This document shows positions 49,262 to 57,448 of a stretch of 64,000 nucleotides of DNA, one piece after another. Each line of letters opens with the position of its first letter. Position 1 is the stretch's first letter. Under the pieces are notes generated by a model that saw nothing but the letters and a program-made list of their open reading frames with translations, made no database searches and was not told the DNA's origin. Where the stretch lies: the NCBI GenBank assembly GCA_019639075.1, contig JAHBSO010000006.1, forward strand, positions 1 through 64,000, in the 5' to 3' direction. Both the position numbers and the translations under genes were made by a program. This stretch comes from Actinomycetota bacterium (GTDB taxonomy: Bacteria; Actinomycetota; Acidimicrobiia; Acidimicrobiales; Iamiaceae).

Positions 49262-50334
49262 CCGCCGCCACCGCCACCGCCACCGCCACCGGTCTGCACG
49301 CCGAGGTCGGCCTCCGCCTCGGCGACTTCGACCTGGACGTCGCCGTCACCGCGCCCGCGGGCGCGGTCACCGCGGTCCTCGGACCGAGCGGGGCGGGCAA
49401 GACCACGTTCCTGCGGTGCGTCGCCGGCACGCTCGCGGTCGACCGCGGCTCGATCTCGCTGGCCGGCACCACCCTCGACGAACCGCCATCGGTCTTCGTC
49501 GTCCCCGAGCGCCGTCGCCTCGGGGTCGTCCACCAGGACCACCTCCTGTTCCCCCACCTGAGCGCGCTCGAGAACGTCGCCTTCGGGCCGCGCAGCCGGG
49601 GCACGCCCACGGCCGAGGCCCGTCGGGTGGCCCAGGGGTGGCTCGACCGGGTGGGCCTGGGGGGGCTGGCCGGGGCCAGGCCGCGCTCGTTGTCGGGTGG
49701 CCAGGCCCAGCGGGTCGCGCTGGCCCGGGCGCTGGCCACCGAGCCGGCCGCGCTGCTGCTCGACGAGCCGTTGTCCGCGCTCGACGTCAGCACCCGGGCC
49801 GAGGTCCGCCGGGACCTGGCCGGCCATCTGCGGGACCTGGCCGGCCCCACCGTGCTCGTCACCCACGACCCGGTCGACGCGCTGGCCCTCGCGGATCACG
49901 TCGTCATCGTCGAGCACGGCCGGGTCACCCAGGCCGGCACGCTGGCCGCGGTGACCGAACGACCCCGGTCCCGGTACGTTGCCGACCTGATCGGCACCAA
50001 CCTGATCCGGGGCGATGCCGACGCCACGACGATCACCGCCGGCGGGAACGTCTTCTCCATCGCCGAACCCCGCACCGGGCCGGTGTTCGCCACGCTGGCC
50101 CCGAACGCGATCGCCCTGCACCGCCACGAACCCGACGGCAGCCCCCGCAACCGCTGGCGGGCCACGGTCGATCACCTCGACCTGCTCGGCGACCGGATCC
50201 GGGTCCGCTTCGCCGCCCCGCTCGACCTGACCGCCGAGATCACCCCGGCGGCCGCCGCCGAGCTCGACCTGCGCCCCGGCACCGAGGTGTGGGCGTCCGC
50301 GAAGGCCACCGAGATCACCGCCTACCCCCGCTGA
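49258..50334 (+). CDS. modC: molybdate ABC transporter ATP-binding protein
   Basis: A 358-residue ATPase. Walker A is GPSGAGKTT, the signature SLSGGQAQRVALARAL, Walker B ALLLDEPLSALD, the H-loop VTHD. The C-terminal part (about 290-358) is a TOBE domain (RWRATVDHLDLLGDRIRVRF) that may give substrate feedback. The N terminus has an unusual run of Ala-Thr pairs (TAATATATATG) encoded by a GCCACC dinucleotide-like repeat, which could be a slippage site. S-type repeats follow the stop. Confidence 0.92.
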   Translation: MTAATATATATGLHAEVGLRLGDFDLDVAVTAPAGAVTAVLGPSGAGKTTFLRCVAGTLAVDRGSISLAGTTLDEPPSVFVVPERRRLGVVHQDHLLFPHLSALENVAFGPRSRGTPTAEARRVAQGWLDRVGLGGLAGARPRSLSGGQAQRVALARALATEPAALLLDEPLSALDVSTRAEVRRDLAGHLRDLAGPTVLVTHDPVDALALADHVVIVEHGRVTQAGTLAAVTERPRSRYVADLIGTNLIRGDADATTITAGGNVFSIAEPRTGPVFATLAPNAIALHRHEPDGSPRNRWRATVDHLDLLGDRIRVRFAAPLDLTAEITPAAAAELDLRPGTEVWASAKATEITAYPR

Positions 50335-50338
50335 CCCT

Positions 50339-50510
50339 TCCGTTGGTTGAGCGTCCTTCGACTTCGTTCGCTGCGCCCACGCTCGCTCAGGAACCGCGAA
50401 GCGCCCGCCCGTTGCTTGAGCGAGCGAAGCGAGTCGCCCCCTCGTTCCTTGAGCGAGCGAAGCGAGTCGCCCCCTCGTTCCTTGAGCGAGCGAAGCGAGT
50501 CGAAAGGCGG
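50339..50510. repeat. S-type repeat with three 33-bp tandem units before mobA
   Basis: After a degenerate copy, units at 50412, 50445 and 50478 repeat at exactly 33 bp with the core CTTGAGCGAGCGAAGCGAGT. The last unit ends 9 bases before the mobA start, so the repeat forms the mobA leader or promoter region. Confidence 0.9.
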
Positions 50511-50519
50511 CGTACCGTC

Positions 50520-51119
50520 ATGTCCATCGACGCACCTCCTCCTCCCACCGCTGCGATCGTGCTGGCCGGCGGCGGCGCCCGGCGGTTCGGTTCGGACAAG
50601 ACCCGTGCGCTGGTCGACGGCCGACCGCTACTGGAGCTCGCGGTCGAAGCGGTCGCCGACGTGGTCGGGGAGGTCGTGGTGGTCGGTCCGTGGGCGCCCG
50701 ACGGCGTGCGCCACGTGGTCGAACCCGAGCGCGGCCAGGGGCCGCTGGCCGGGCTCGCGCACGGTCTGCGATCGGTGTCGGCCGACCACGTGCTCGTCGT
50801 CGGCGGCGACCACCCGCTGCTCGTGCCGGCGTTGCTGCAGCTGCTCCTCGACCACCGAGACGACGCCGACGCCGTGGTGCCGATCCGCTCGGGCGACCCC
50901 GAGCCGTTGGTCGCCCGCTACCGCCGCGACGTCGCTCTCGCCGCGGCCGACGCCCTCCTGGCCGATGGCCGGCGGAAGCTGATGCACCTGCTCGACGAGA
51001 TGTCGGTCCACGAGGTGCCCGAGCCGACCTGGCGACAGGTCGACCCCGACGGCCGTTCGTTCCAGGACGTCGACACCCCCGAAGACCTCACCGCCCTCCA
51101 GGACCTCCTCGCCGACTGA
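50520..51119 (+). CDS. mobA: molybdenum cofactor guanylyltransferase
   Basis: A 199-residue nucleotidyltransferase that attaches GMP to molybdopterin, giving the bis-MGD form used by NasA-type nitrate reductases. The GTP-binding loop is VLAGGGARRFGSDKTRALV at about residues 14-32, followed by VVVVGPWAPDG, EPERGQGPLAGLAHGL and VVGGDHPLL with the metal-binding Asp, and the end motif FQDVDTPEDL. It is separated from modC by S repeats, so it may be transcribed from its own promoter or read through. Confidence 0.9.
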   Translation: MSIDAPPPPTAAIVLAGGGARRFGSDKTRALVDGRPLLELAVEAVADVVGEVVVVGPWAPDGVRHVVEPERGQGPLAGLAHGLRSVSADHVLVVGGDHPLLVPALLQLLLDHRDDADAVVPIRSGDPEPLVARYRRDVALAAADALLADGRRKLMHLLDEMSVHEVPEPTWRQVDPDGRSFQDVDTPEDLTALQDLLAD

Positions 51120-51120
51120 C

Positions 51121-51270
51121 CGACCTTTCGACTCGCTCCGCTCGCTCAAGGAACAGGGGGCCTTTCGACTCGCTCCGCTCGCTCAAGGAACAGAGGGGTG
51201 TCGAGCGGAGCGAGGCCTTCGCTGTTCGTTGAGCGGAACGGAGCGCCAGCGGAGTGCAGTCGAAGCGTCG
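51121..51270. repeat. S-type repeat copy left of the small membrane protein gene
   Basis: Contains two direct units CTTTCGACTCGCTCCGCTCG and then a segment (51184-51270) almost the same, in the same orientation, as 51799-51886. It begins 2 bases after the mobA stop. Confidence 0.88.
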
Positions 51271-51341
51271 TGAGGCGCGCTCCTCGTGCTATGCATACGT
51301 AGCGGTGCGGACGGCGACAAGTTGTGGCGGAAGGTGGGTGC

Positions 51342-51740
51342 ATGGGACGGATCCGATCGGTGGACCTTGCCGTTGTGCTCGCCGCCGCGCTGGTGGGCGC
51401 CGTCGGGCTCGTCGTTCTCGTGGTGCTCCTCTGTGGCGATGGTGGTGGACCGGGCGGTGCCCGCTCGGAGGTCGATCCCACCTGCGACCTGATGCGGCCG
51501 GACGGACGACGGCCCAGCGAGTGGTTCGAGCCCGATGGCACGCTGGTCCTCGATGACGAACAGGCCGCGGGGATTGCCATCGCGCTCGGCATGCGCGCGG
51601 AGTTGTCCGGCGATGCCGAAACCCGCGTCCTGTCGGACCTGCTGATGGCCGACCCTCCGACGGCGGCGCCGCTGACGTCGGAGCAGCGCCGAGCGCTCGA
51701 CGATCTCGATCGATCGGTGGTCGACGACTGCCCGGACTGA
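51342..51740 (+). CDS. small single-pass membrane protein, unknown
   Basis: A 132-residue protein. One N-terminal membrane helix (VDLAVVLAAALVGAVGLVVL) is followed by a soluble, acidic part with three Cys. GGAAGG precedes the ATG. I recognise no family. The soluble half, TLVLDDEQAAGIAIALGMRAEL to RRALDDLDRSVVDDCPD in parts, looks helical. The gene interrupts the otherwise continuous molybdenum region and is bounded on both sides by S repeats containing an 87-bp direct duplication, suggesting it arrived as a cassette. Confidence 0.6.
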   Translation: MGRIRSVDLAVVLAAALVGAVGLVVLVVLLCGDGGGPGGARSEVDPTCDLMRPDGRRPSEWFEPDGTLVLDDEQAAGIAIALGMRAELSGDAETRVLSDLLMADPPTAAPLTSEQRRALDDLDRSVVDDCPD

Positions 51741-51744
51741 GGGC

Positions 51745-51886
51745 GGCCTTTCGACTCGCTCCGCTCGCTCAAGGAACAGTCGGGGTGCTCCGCTCGCTCA
51801 AGGAACAGAAGAAGGGTGTCGAGCGGAGGGAGGCCTTCGTTGTTCGTTGAGCGGAGCGAGCGCCAGCGAGCGCAGTCGAAACGTCG
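51745..51886. repeat. S-type repeat copy right of the small membrane protein gene
   Basis: Begins 5 bases after the stop and ends just before the moeA stop. Segment 51799-51886 repeats 51184-51270 in direct orientation with a few substitutions and a short insertion. Inverted S cores also face each other inside it. Confidence 0.88.
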
Positions 51887-51890
51887 CCGG

Positions 51891-53093
51891 TCAGGGGAGG
51901 GGGAGCCAGCGGAGGGTTTCGGTGGGCTCGTCCTCGGAGGTGGCCGGGACCCGGGCGATCGCCGTGGCGTCCGAGAGGTTCGACAGCATGTGCGACGCCT
52001 GGCGGCCGAGGGGCGCGAGGACCGTACGGCCGGTGTCGTCGGTGGTGGCCGAGGCCCGGAGCCAGAACGTCTTGTCGGCGATCCTGTGCGGTGGCTCGGC
52101 GGGGACGCCGGTGCGCCAGCGGGCATCAGGGTCGAGGCCGACGAGGCGGTCGAGGGCCCGGCGCACGTAGACGTGGAGGTTGACCAGCACCGCCGCGGGG
52201 TTGCCGGGCAGGCCGAAGAGGTGGGCGTCGCCGTGGCGGGCGACGTAGAGCGGGCCACCGGGACGCTGCGCGACCTTCCAGAACAGGCGCTCGGCCCCTA
52301 CCTCCTCGGCGGCGCCGGGCACGAAGTCGAAGTCGCCGACCGACACGCCGCCGCTCGTGACCACGAGGTCGGCGTCGGCGATGGCAGCGGCCAGCGTGTC
52401 GACCACGACCTCGCGGCGGTCGGGCACGTGGGCGACGGTGACGTCGGTGAGGCCCCAGCCGGCGAGGGTGGCGCCGATCATCGGTCCGTTGGTGTCGGGG
52501 GTCTGGCCGAGGCCGAGCGGCTGCCCGGCCGGTACCAGCTCGTCGCCCGTCACGAGCACCGCCACCCGCGGTCGCCTGGCGACGGTCACCTCGTGCGCCC
52601 CGGCCACCAGCAGCGACGCCAGCAGCCCGGGGGTGACCTCCTGCCCGGCCGTGGCCACGACCGATCCCGCCGGCAGCTCCTCGCCCTCGCGGCGCAGGTC
52701 GGTGCCGACGTCCACCGCGTCGTGCACGGTGACGGTGCCGGCGTCGGCATCGGCGGTCGTCAGCTCCTGGCGCACGATCGTGTCGGCGCCGTCGGGGACG
52801 AGCCCGCCGGTGAAGATGCGGGTGGCCGTGCCGGGGGTGAGGACCGGACGGGCCGCCTGCCGGGCCGCGGCCACGACCTCGCCGACCGGCAGGGTCACCG
52901 GGGCCGCGGCGACGTCCGCGTGGCGGACCGCGTAGCCGTCGACGGCGCTCTGGTCGAAGCGGGGGAGCGGGTGCCCCGAGGCGACCGGCGCGGCGAGCAC
53001 CCGACCGGCGGCGTCGACGACCGCGACGACCTCGGTGCCGAGCGGGCGGACCGACGCGTCGACGGCCGCCATCGCCTCCTCGACGGAGGTCAC
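51891..53093 (-). CDS. moeA: molybdopterin molybdenumtransferase
   Basis: A 400-residue enzyme inserting molybdate into molybdopterin-AMP. Landmarks in order: SGHPLPRFDQSAVDGYAVR, ATRIFTGGLVPDGADTIVRQE (in part), VLVTGDELVPAGQPLGLGQ, VVTSGGVSVGDFDFV and FGLPGNPAAVLV. The C-terminal beta domain is present, so the length is normal. The GTG start overlaps the moaC-moaB stop (GTGA). It is the last gene of the moaE-moaCB-moeA transcript and stops at an S repeat. Confidence 0.92.
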   Translation of the reverse strand: MTSVEEAMAAVDASVRPLGTEVVAVVDAAGRVLAAPVASGHPLPRFDQSAVDGYAVRHADVAAAPVTLPVGEVVAAARQAARPVLTPGTATRIFTGGLVPDGADTIVRQELTTADADAGTVTVHDAVDVGTDLRREGEELPAGSVVATAGQEVTPGLLASLLVAGAHEVTVARRPRVAVLVTGDELVPAGQPLGLGQTPDTNGPMIGATLAGWGLTDVTVAHVPDRREVVVDTLAAAIADADLVVTSGGVSVGDFDFVPGAAEEVGAERLFWKVAQRPGGPLYVARHGDAHLFGLPGNPAAVLVNLHVYVRRALDRLVGLDPDARWRTGVPAEPPHRIADKTFWLRASATTDDTGRTVLAPLGRQASHMLSNLSDATAIARVPATSEDEPTETLRWLPLP

Positions 53094-54013
53094 TCGTAGC
53101 CGCCCTCGTGCGGGTGGGTGACCCGCAGCACCTCGACCAGGTGGACGAGCCCGGGCAGCACCGCGGCCAGCGTCTCCTCGGCGCCCCGCCGGCTGCCCGG
53201 GAAGGTGGCCACGAGGGTCGGGCCGATCAGCCCGGCGATGCCGCGGGACAACATGGCGTAGGGCGTGCGGGCCTGGCCGAAGGAGCGGGCCGCCTCCATG
53301 AGTCCGGGCAGCTCGGTGGTGAGCATCGGCTGCACGGTCTCGACCGTCTTGTCCCGAGGACCGAGCCCGGTGCCGCCGACGGTGATCACGACGTCGGGAC
53401 GGTCGGCGAGCAACGTGCGGAGGCGGGCCTCGAGGTCGGCGGGCTCGTCCGGGAGCACCTCGTAGGCGGCGATGGTGAAGCCGGCACCCTCCAGGCCCTC
53501 GACCACCGACCGGCCGGCGGTGTCGGGCTTGGCGCCCGAGGCAACGGTGTCGGACAGGACGACGACCGCCGCGGTGCCCGAGTCGACGGCCCGGCCGAAC
53601 TGCGACTTGCCGCCCCGCTTCACCGCGAGGCGCACGTCCTCCACGGCGAGGTCGAGGCCGACGTGGGGCTTGAGCATGTCGTAGACGCAGAGCGCGGCGT
53701 TGGACACCGCGGCCAGGGCCTCCATCTCGACGCCCGTGGCGGCGACGGTGCGCACGGTGGCCTCGATCGTGAGGTGGTCGTCGCCGAGCTCGACGTCGAT
53801 GGTCGTGTCGAGCACGGGGATCGGGTGGCAGTGGGGGAGCAGGAAGGGCGTCTGCTTCACGGCCATGAGCCCGGCGATGCGGGCCGCCTCGACCACGTCG
53901 CCCTTGTCGACGGCGCCGTCGCGGATCAGCTCGACGCCCGCCGCGGTGACGTGCACCCGGCCGGTCGCGGTGGCCGTGCGAAGGGTGGTCGGCTTGGTGG
54001 TGATGTCCTTCAT
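53090..54013 (-). CDS. moaCB: bifunctional MoaC / MoaB(MogA) molybdenum cofactor protein
   Basis: A 307-residue fusion. Residues 1-155 are MoaC, cyclic pyranopterin monophosphate synthase (AARIAGLMAVKQTPFLLPHC, VEMEALAAVSNAALCVYDML given as separate landmarks, and KRGGKSQFGR). Residues about 160-305 are MoaB/MogA-like, adenylating molybdopterin (SDTVASGAKPDTAG, VVITVGGTGLGPRDKTVE, FPGSRRGAEETL). Both active regions look complete. Such fusions occur in actinobacteria. The ATG overlaps the moaE stop and the end overlaps moeA, so three steps are made in fixed proportion. Confidence 0.9.
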   Translation of the reverse strand: MKDITTKPTTLRTATATGRVHVTAAGVELIRDGAVDKGDVVEAARIAGLMAVKQTPFLLPHCHPIPVLDTTIDVELGDDHLTIEATVRTVAATGVEMEALAAVSNAALCVYDMLKPHVGLDLAVEDVRLAVKRGGKSQFGRAVDSGTAAVVVLSDTVASGAKPDTAGRSVVEGLEGAGFTIAAYEVLPDEPADLEARLRTLLADRPDVVITVGGTGLGPRDKTVETVQPMLTTELPGLMEAARSFGQARTPYAMLSRGIAGLIGPTLVATFPGSRRGAEETLAAVLPGLVHLVEVLRVTHPHEGGYE

Positions 54014-54498
54014 CGGGTGGGTTGCGCCTCGTGGTCGTGGTCGGCGCCGCCATCCTCGGCGATGGAGCAGCCCTCGACGAACTCGCTGGTGCCGTCGGCG
54101 TACCACTCCTCCTTCCAGATGGGCACCCGGTGCTTCACGGCGTCGACCACCTCGATCAGGGCGGCGAACGCCTCGGCCCGGTGGGCGCTGCGGACGACGG
54201 CGACGATCGCCGACTCGCCGATGGCCAGGTCGCCCACCCGGTGGGTGACCCGCACCACCGGGACCTCGTGCTTCGCGGCCACCTCGGCCTCGATCTCGCG
54301 GATCATGCGGTCGGCGATGGCCTCGTGGGCGGTGTAGCTCAACCGCAGCACCTCGCGGCCGCCGTGGTGGTCGCGGACCTCGCCGGAGAAGACCGCCAGC
54401 GCCCCGCAGTCGGGTCGGTCGGTGCCGGTCAGGAGTGCGTCGACCGACAACGGGGTGTCGGAGATGCGCGGGCGGGTGGTGTCGTCGACGTCGGTCAC
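54010..54498 (-). CDS. moaE: molybdopterin synthase catalytic subunit
   Basis: A 162-residue subunit that, with MoaD thiocarboxylate, converts cyclic pyranopterin to molybdopterin. Landmarks are GALAVFSGEVRDHHGGREVL, SYTAHEAIADRMI, THRVGDLAIGESAIVAVVRS and the catalytic VKHRVPIWKEEWYADG. GTG 54498 is the start; it overlaps the stop of a possible 25-codon upstream reading frame. MoaD is encoded on the opposite strand after moaA. Confidence 0.92.
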   Translation of the reverse strand: MTDVDDTTRPRISDTPLSVDALLTGTDRPDCGALAVFSGEVRDHHGGREVLRLSYTAHEAIADRMIREIEAEVAAKHEVPVVRVTHRVGDLAIGESAIVAVVRSAHRAEAFAALIEVVDAVKHRVPIWKEEWYADGTSEFVEGCSIAEDGGADHDHEAQPTR

Positions 54499-54572
54499 GA
54501 CGTCCGCTCCGGCACCGTGACGGCGCCGGTGGACCGCACGCCGGTGAGCCACTTGTCGCACCACGCGGCCAT
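54495..54572 (-). CDS. possible 25-codon leader peptide ahead of moaE
   Basis: ATG 54572 opens a frame of 25 residues (MAAWCDKWLTGV, then RSTGAVTVPERTS) whose TGA overlaps the moaE GTG as GTGA. TATCCT on the minus strand lies 13 bases upstream and could be a -10 box, making the transcript start almost at the ATG. This is a candidate leaderless coupling peptide; no homology is known to me and it may be chance. Confidence 0.3.
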   Translation of the reverse strand: MAAWCDKWLTGVRSTGAVTVPERTS

Positions 54573-54636
54573 GGCGGCGAGGATAGCTTCCGTCCTTTGC
54601 CGCCCACGCCCGAGCCTCGACCCCCGGGGAGCCCCC

Positions 54637-55686
54637 ATGACCGATGCGTCGACGATCCCGGAGCGGGCCGTCGCCGATCGTCTCGGTCGGCCCCTGCGAG
54701 ACCTGCGGTTGTCGGTCACCGATCGCTGCAACCTCCGCTGCACGTACTGCATGCCCGAGGCCGACTACGAGTGGCTGCCCCGCGCCGAGCTGCTGGACTT
54801 CGACGAGCTGACCTCGCTCGTCGACGCCTTCACGGCGGTGGGGGTGGAGAAGGTGCGGATCACCGGCGGCGAGCCGCTGCTGCGCCGCGACCTCCCCGAG
54901 CTGATCGCCCGGATCGCCGCGCTGCCGGCCATCGACGACCTGGCGCTCACCACCAACGGGACCCTGTTGGCGGGGGCCGCGTCGGCGCTGCGAGCCGCGG
55001 GGCTCGGTCGGGTCACGATCAGCCTCGACACGCTCGACCCGGCCCGGCACCACGCCCTGACGGGCCGGGACAACCACGCCGACGTGCTGGCCGGGATCGA
55101 GGCGACCGCCGCCGCCGGCTTCACCGGCACCAAGATCAACACCGTCGTCCTCCGGGGCACCAACGACGACGAACTGGCCGACCTCGTCCGCTTCGGCGCG
55201 GAGCACGGGGCCGAGGTGCGGTTCATCGAGTACATGGACGTCGGCGGCGCCACCCGTTGGGACCGGTCGCTCGTCGTCCCGGCGGTCGAGGTGCTCGACC
55301 GGTTGGCCGACGGGCTCGGCCAGATCGCCGATGCCACCAGCCGTCCGTCCGCCCCGGCCCGCCGGTACCGCACGGCCGACGGCACGACCTTCGGGATCGT
55401 CGCCTCGACCACCACCCCGTTCTGCGGCTCGTGCGACCGGAGCCGCGTCACCGCGGATGGCCGCTGGTACCGCTGCCTCTACGCCGTCGAGGGCACGGAC
55501 CTCCGGGCTCCGATCCGTGCCGGCGCCTCGCCCGGCGAACTGCGCGACCTGCTGGCCTCGGTGTGGTCGGACCGGACCGACCAGGGCGCCGTCGACCGCC
55601 TGGCTCTCGCCGAGGCCCGCACCGCCACGCCCGTCGAGGTCACCCGCCGCGACCCGCACCGGGAGATGCACACCCGTGGCGGCTGA
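54637..55686 (+). CDS. moaA: GTP 3',8-cyclase
   Basis: A 349-residue radical SAM enzyme, the first step of molybdenum cofactor synthesis. The SAM-binding [4Fe-4S] site is DRCNLRCTYCMPE (Cys31, 35, 38). The C-terminal cluster binding GTP uses TPFCGSCDRSRVTADGRWYR with a further Cys in CLYA. The C terminus ends in GG, as required by MoaA proteins. GGGGAG precedes the ATG. moaD overlaps its 3' end by 11 bases. The gene is divergent from moaE. Confidence 0.94.
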   Translation: MTDASTIPERAVADRLGRPLRDLRLSVTDRCNLRCTYCMPEADYEWLPRAELLDFDELTSLVDAFTAVGVEKVRITGGEPLLRRDLPELIARIAALPAIDDLALTTNGTLLAGAASALRAAGLGRVTISLDTLDPARHHALTGRDNHADVLAGIEATAAAGFTGTKINTVVLRGTNDDELADLVRFGAEHGAEVRFIEYMDVGGATRWDRSLVVPAVEVLDRLADGLGQIADATSRPSAPARRYRTADGTTFGIVASTTTPFCGSCDRSRVTADGRWYRCLYAVEGTDLRAPIRAGASPGELRDLLASVWSDRTDQGAVDRLALAEARTATPVEVTRRDPHREMHTRGG

Positions 55687-55951
55687 CGAGTTCGCCGTGT
55701 CGGTCCGCTGCTACGGCCCGGCCGAGCGCGCCGCCGGGGCCCGCACGGTCGAGGTCGTGGTCGCCGCGCCGGCCACGGTGGCCGACGTCGTGCAGGCGTT
55801 GGCCGACCATCCGACCGCCGGTCCCGGTCTGGCCCCGCTCCTGCCCAAGTGCGCCGTCGCCGTCGGCGACCAGATCGTCAAGCTCGACCACGTGATCGAC
55901 CCCGCTCACGTCGCCGACGTCGCTCTCCTCCCCCCGGTCGCCGGCGGCTGA
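55676..55951 (+). CDS. moaD: molybdopterin synthase sulfur carrier subunit
   Basis: A 91-residue ubiquitin-fold protein ending in LLPPVAGG; the terminal Gly-Gly is adenylated and thiocarboxylated to donate sulfur in molybdopterin synthesis. VSVRCYGPAERAAGARTVEV is the first beta hairpin. The GTG at 55676 lies inside the end of moaA, so translation is probably coupled. A P element starts on the base after the stop. Confidence 0.9.
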   Translation: MAADEFAVSVRCYGPAERAAGARTVEVVVAAPATVADVVQALADHPTAGPGLAPLLPKCAVAVGDQIVKLDHVIDPAHVADVALLPPVAGG

Positions 55952-56068
55952 GCACGATCGGGGTCGGATCCCGACCGTGACGCGTTCGACGGGATCAGGA
56001 CTGCGACACCGGCACGGTCGGGATCCGACCCCGACCGTGCCGGGTTCGTGGGTCAGACCCCAACTGTC
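55952..56068. repeat. P element copy 5 plus a degenerate third arm
   Basis: Arms 55952-55979 and 56013-56040 (one mismatch) flank a 33-base loop. A third, decayed arm reading GGGTCAGACCCCAACTGT lies at 56051-56068. The element starts directly behind the moaD TGA. Confidence 0.9.
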
Positions 56069-56084
56069 CGCCTACCGTCGGGGT

Positions 56085-56990
56085 GTGGCGAATCTGCAGG
56101 ACGCTCGCGCGGGCGAGATCGTCGCCCAGGTCCTCGGGCTCGAGGTTCGTTCGGTGCGGCGGATCGTCACCGGCTTCGGCAGCGCCAACTGGCGGGTGGG
56201 GACCGAGGACGGTGACGTCGTCCTCAAGGTCGGTCCGGCGTCGTCCGCCGCGAAGTGGTCGTCGGCCGACCACGCCAGACAGCTCGCGGGCGGCGTCGGG
56301 ATTCCCGTTCCCGAGCTCCTCCACGCCGAGGTGCGAGACGTCGGGGCGGTTCGGGTGTTCCGGTGGGTCGAGGGCCACGTGCTGTCCGACGTCGATGATC
56401 CGGGCCGGCTGGAGCGGGTGGCATCCGAGCTCGCGAGCGCCGCGGCGGCGCTGCACGACGTGCGCCGGCCGGTGTTCACATCCCGCCTCGACGGTTCGGG
56501 CCCGTCGTTCGACGCCTGGGCCGGCTACGTCCGCCATCGCGTCGGACAGATCCGCGACCGGGCGGGCGCGGTGGACGCGCTCGATGATGCCGTCCTCGAA
56601 CGGGTCGCAGAGGTCGCCTTCCGGCTGGCCGACGCGGTCACGTCGGTCGTCGCTGCGACGGTCTGCCACCGCGACCTCCACCCGGACAACGTCGTGGTCC
56701 GGCCCGACGGGGGCCTCGCCGCCATCCTCGACTGGGACATGGCCGAGGCCTGGGACCCGGCGGGGGAGTGGTACCGCCTCGACACGATGCTGTTGCCGCA
56801 CCTCGGGGATGCGGCCGACACGTTCCGAGCGACCTACGACCGCGCCCACCCCGACCGCCCGCAGTGGGACGAACGGTGCCGCCTCGTGAGGGTCGTCGAG
56901 GCCGCGAACTCCGTCGCCAACGCGGTGGTGCTCGGACACGACGAGTACGCCGCCCGGTCGAAGTCGGTCCTCGAAGCGACGCTCGACTGA
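56085..56990 (+). CDS. aminoglycoside phosphotransferase-family kinase
   Basis: A 301-residue protein-kinase-like enzyme. The N-lobe is VRRIVTGFGSANWRVGTEDG and VVLKVGP with the ATP Lys; the catalytic loop is VCHRDLHPDNVVVRPDGG and the metal Asp is in AILDWDMAEAWDP. The APH family phosphorylates antibiotics, choline, homoserine or sugars; the substrate cannot be told. GTG 56085 is chosen because homology seems to start there. It begins right behind P element copy 5. Confidence 0.82.
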   Translation: MANLQDARAGEIVAQVLGLEVRSVRRIVTGFGSANWRVGTEDGDVVLKVGPASSAAKWSSADHARQLAGGVGIPVPELLHAEVRDVGAVRVFRWVEGHVLSDVDDPGRLERVASELASAAAALHDVRRPVFTSRLDGSGPSFDAWAGYVRHRVGQIRDRAGAVDALDDAVLERVAEVAFRLADAVTSVVAATVCHRDLHPDNVVVRPDGGLAAILDWDMAEAWDPAGEWYRLDTMLLPHLGDAADTFRATYDRAHPDRPQWDERCRLVRVVEAANSVANAVVLGHDEYAARSKSVLEATLD

Positions 56991-57026
56991 AGTCCGCCGA
57001 CACCGAGCCGTCGGTACGTTGTCGAC

Positions 57027-57371
57027 GTGAGCGTCGTGCGGGGGAGGTGGCTGGTCCGGGGCATCGCGGTCGTCGCGGTGCTGGCGTTCGTCGGGACGGT
57101 CGGGCAGTACCAGGCGCGAAGGTTCCTGTTCGGTGACGTTCGGACCGTGTGCATCGTCACCGAGGCCTCGTTGACGTACGACCGGGCGCAACCGTCCGAG
57201 CTGGGATCCATGTACACCGGGGACGACCACCCGGCCGACCCCGGTGTCGGCGACGAGTACGTCGGGCACTCCGGATGCCTCCCCGGGGAGGAGGACTGCA
57301 CCGAGTACGTCGAGATGTTCGGTCGCCGGCGCGAATGCGTCTCGTGGGTGGGGAGCGAGCCGCAGTCCTGA
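57027..57371 (+). CDS. small secreted or anchored protein, unknown
   Basis: A 114-residue protein. Residues 8-28 are a hydrophobic signal or anchor (LVRGIAVVAVLAFVGTVGQY). The outer part has four Cys (RTVCIVTE, HSGCLPGEEDCTEYV, RRECVSWV), possibly two disulfides, and is acidic. I recognise no family. The GTG start is 36 bases after the phosphotransferase stop. Base composition seems slightly less GC-rich than its surroundings. Confidence 0.55.
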   Translation: MSVVRGRWLVRGIAVVAVLAFVGTVGQYQARRFLFGDVRTVCIVTEASLTYDRAQPSELGSMYTGDDHPADPGVGDEYVGHSGCLPGEEDCTEYVEMFGRRRECVSWVGSEPQS

Positions 57372-57406
57372 CCGAAGATCAGCCTGATCGCGCCGGCGTG
57401 GCTGAA

Positions 57407-57438
57407 TTTCGTACACTTGAGACAGTAGGTGTACGAAA
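57407..57438. promoter_or_regulatory. 10-bp inverted repeat upstream of the fic gene
   Basis: TTTCGTACAC (57407-57416) and GTGTACGAAA (57429-57438) are perfect arms 12 bases apart, ending 10 bases before the GTG start. TACACT within the first arm could be a -10 box, so a protein bound here would silence fic. Confidence 0.55.
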
Positions 57439-57448
57439 AGGGGCTGGT

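Noticed and set aside
54499..54636. Molybdenum cofactor riboswitch between moaE and moaA
   Set aside because: No set of conserved helices is recognisable in this 138-base gap and there is little room for one.
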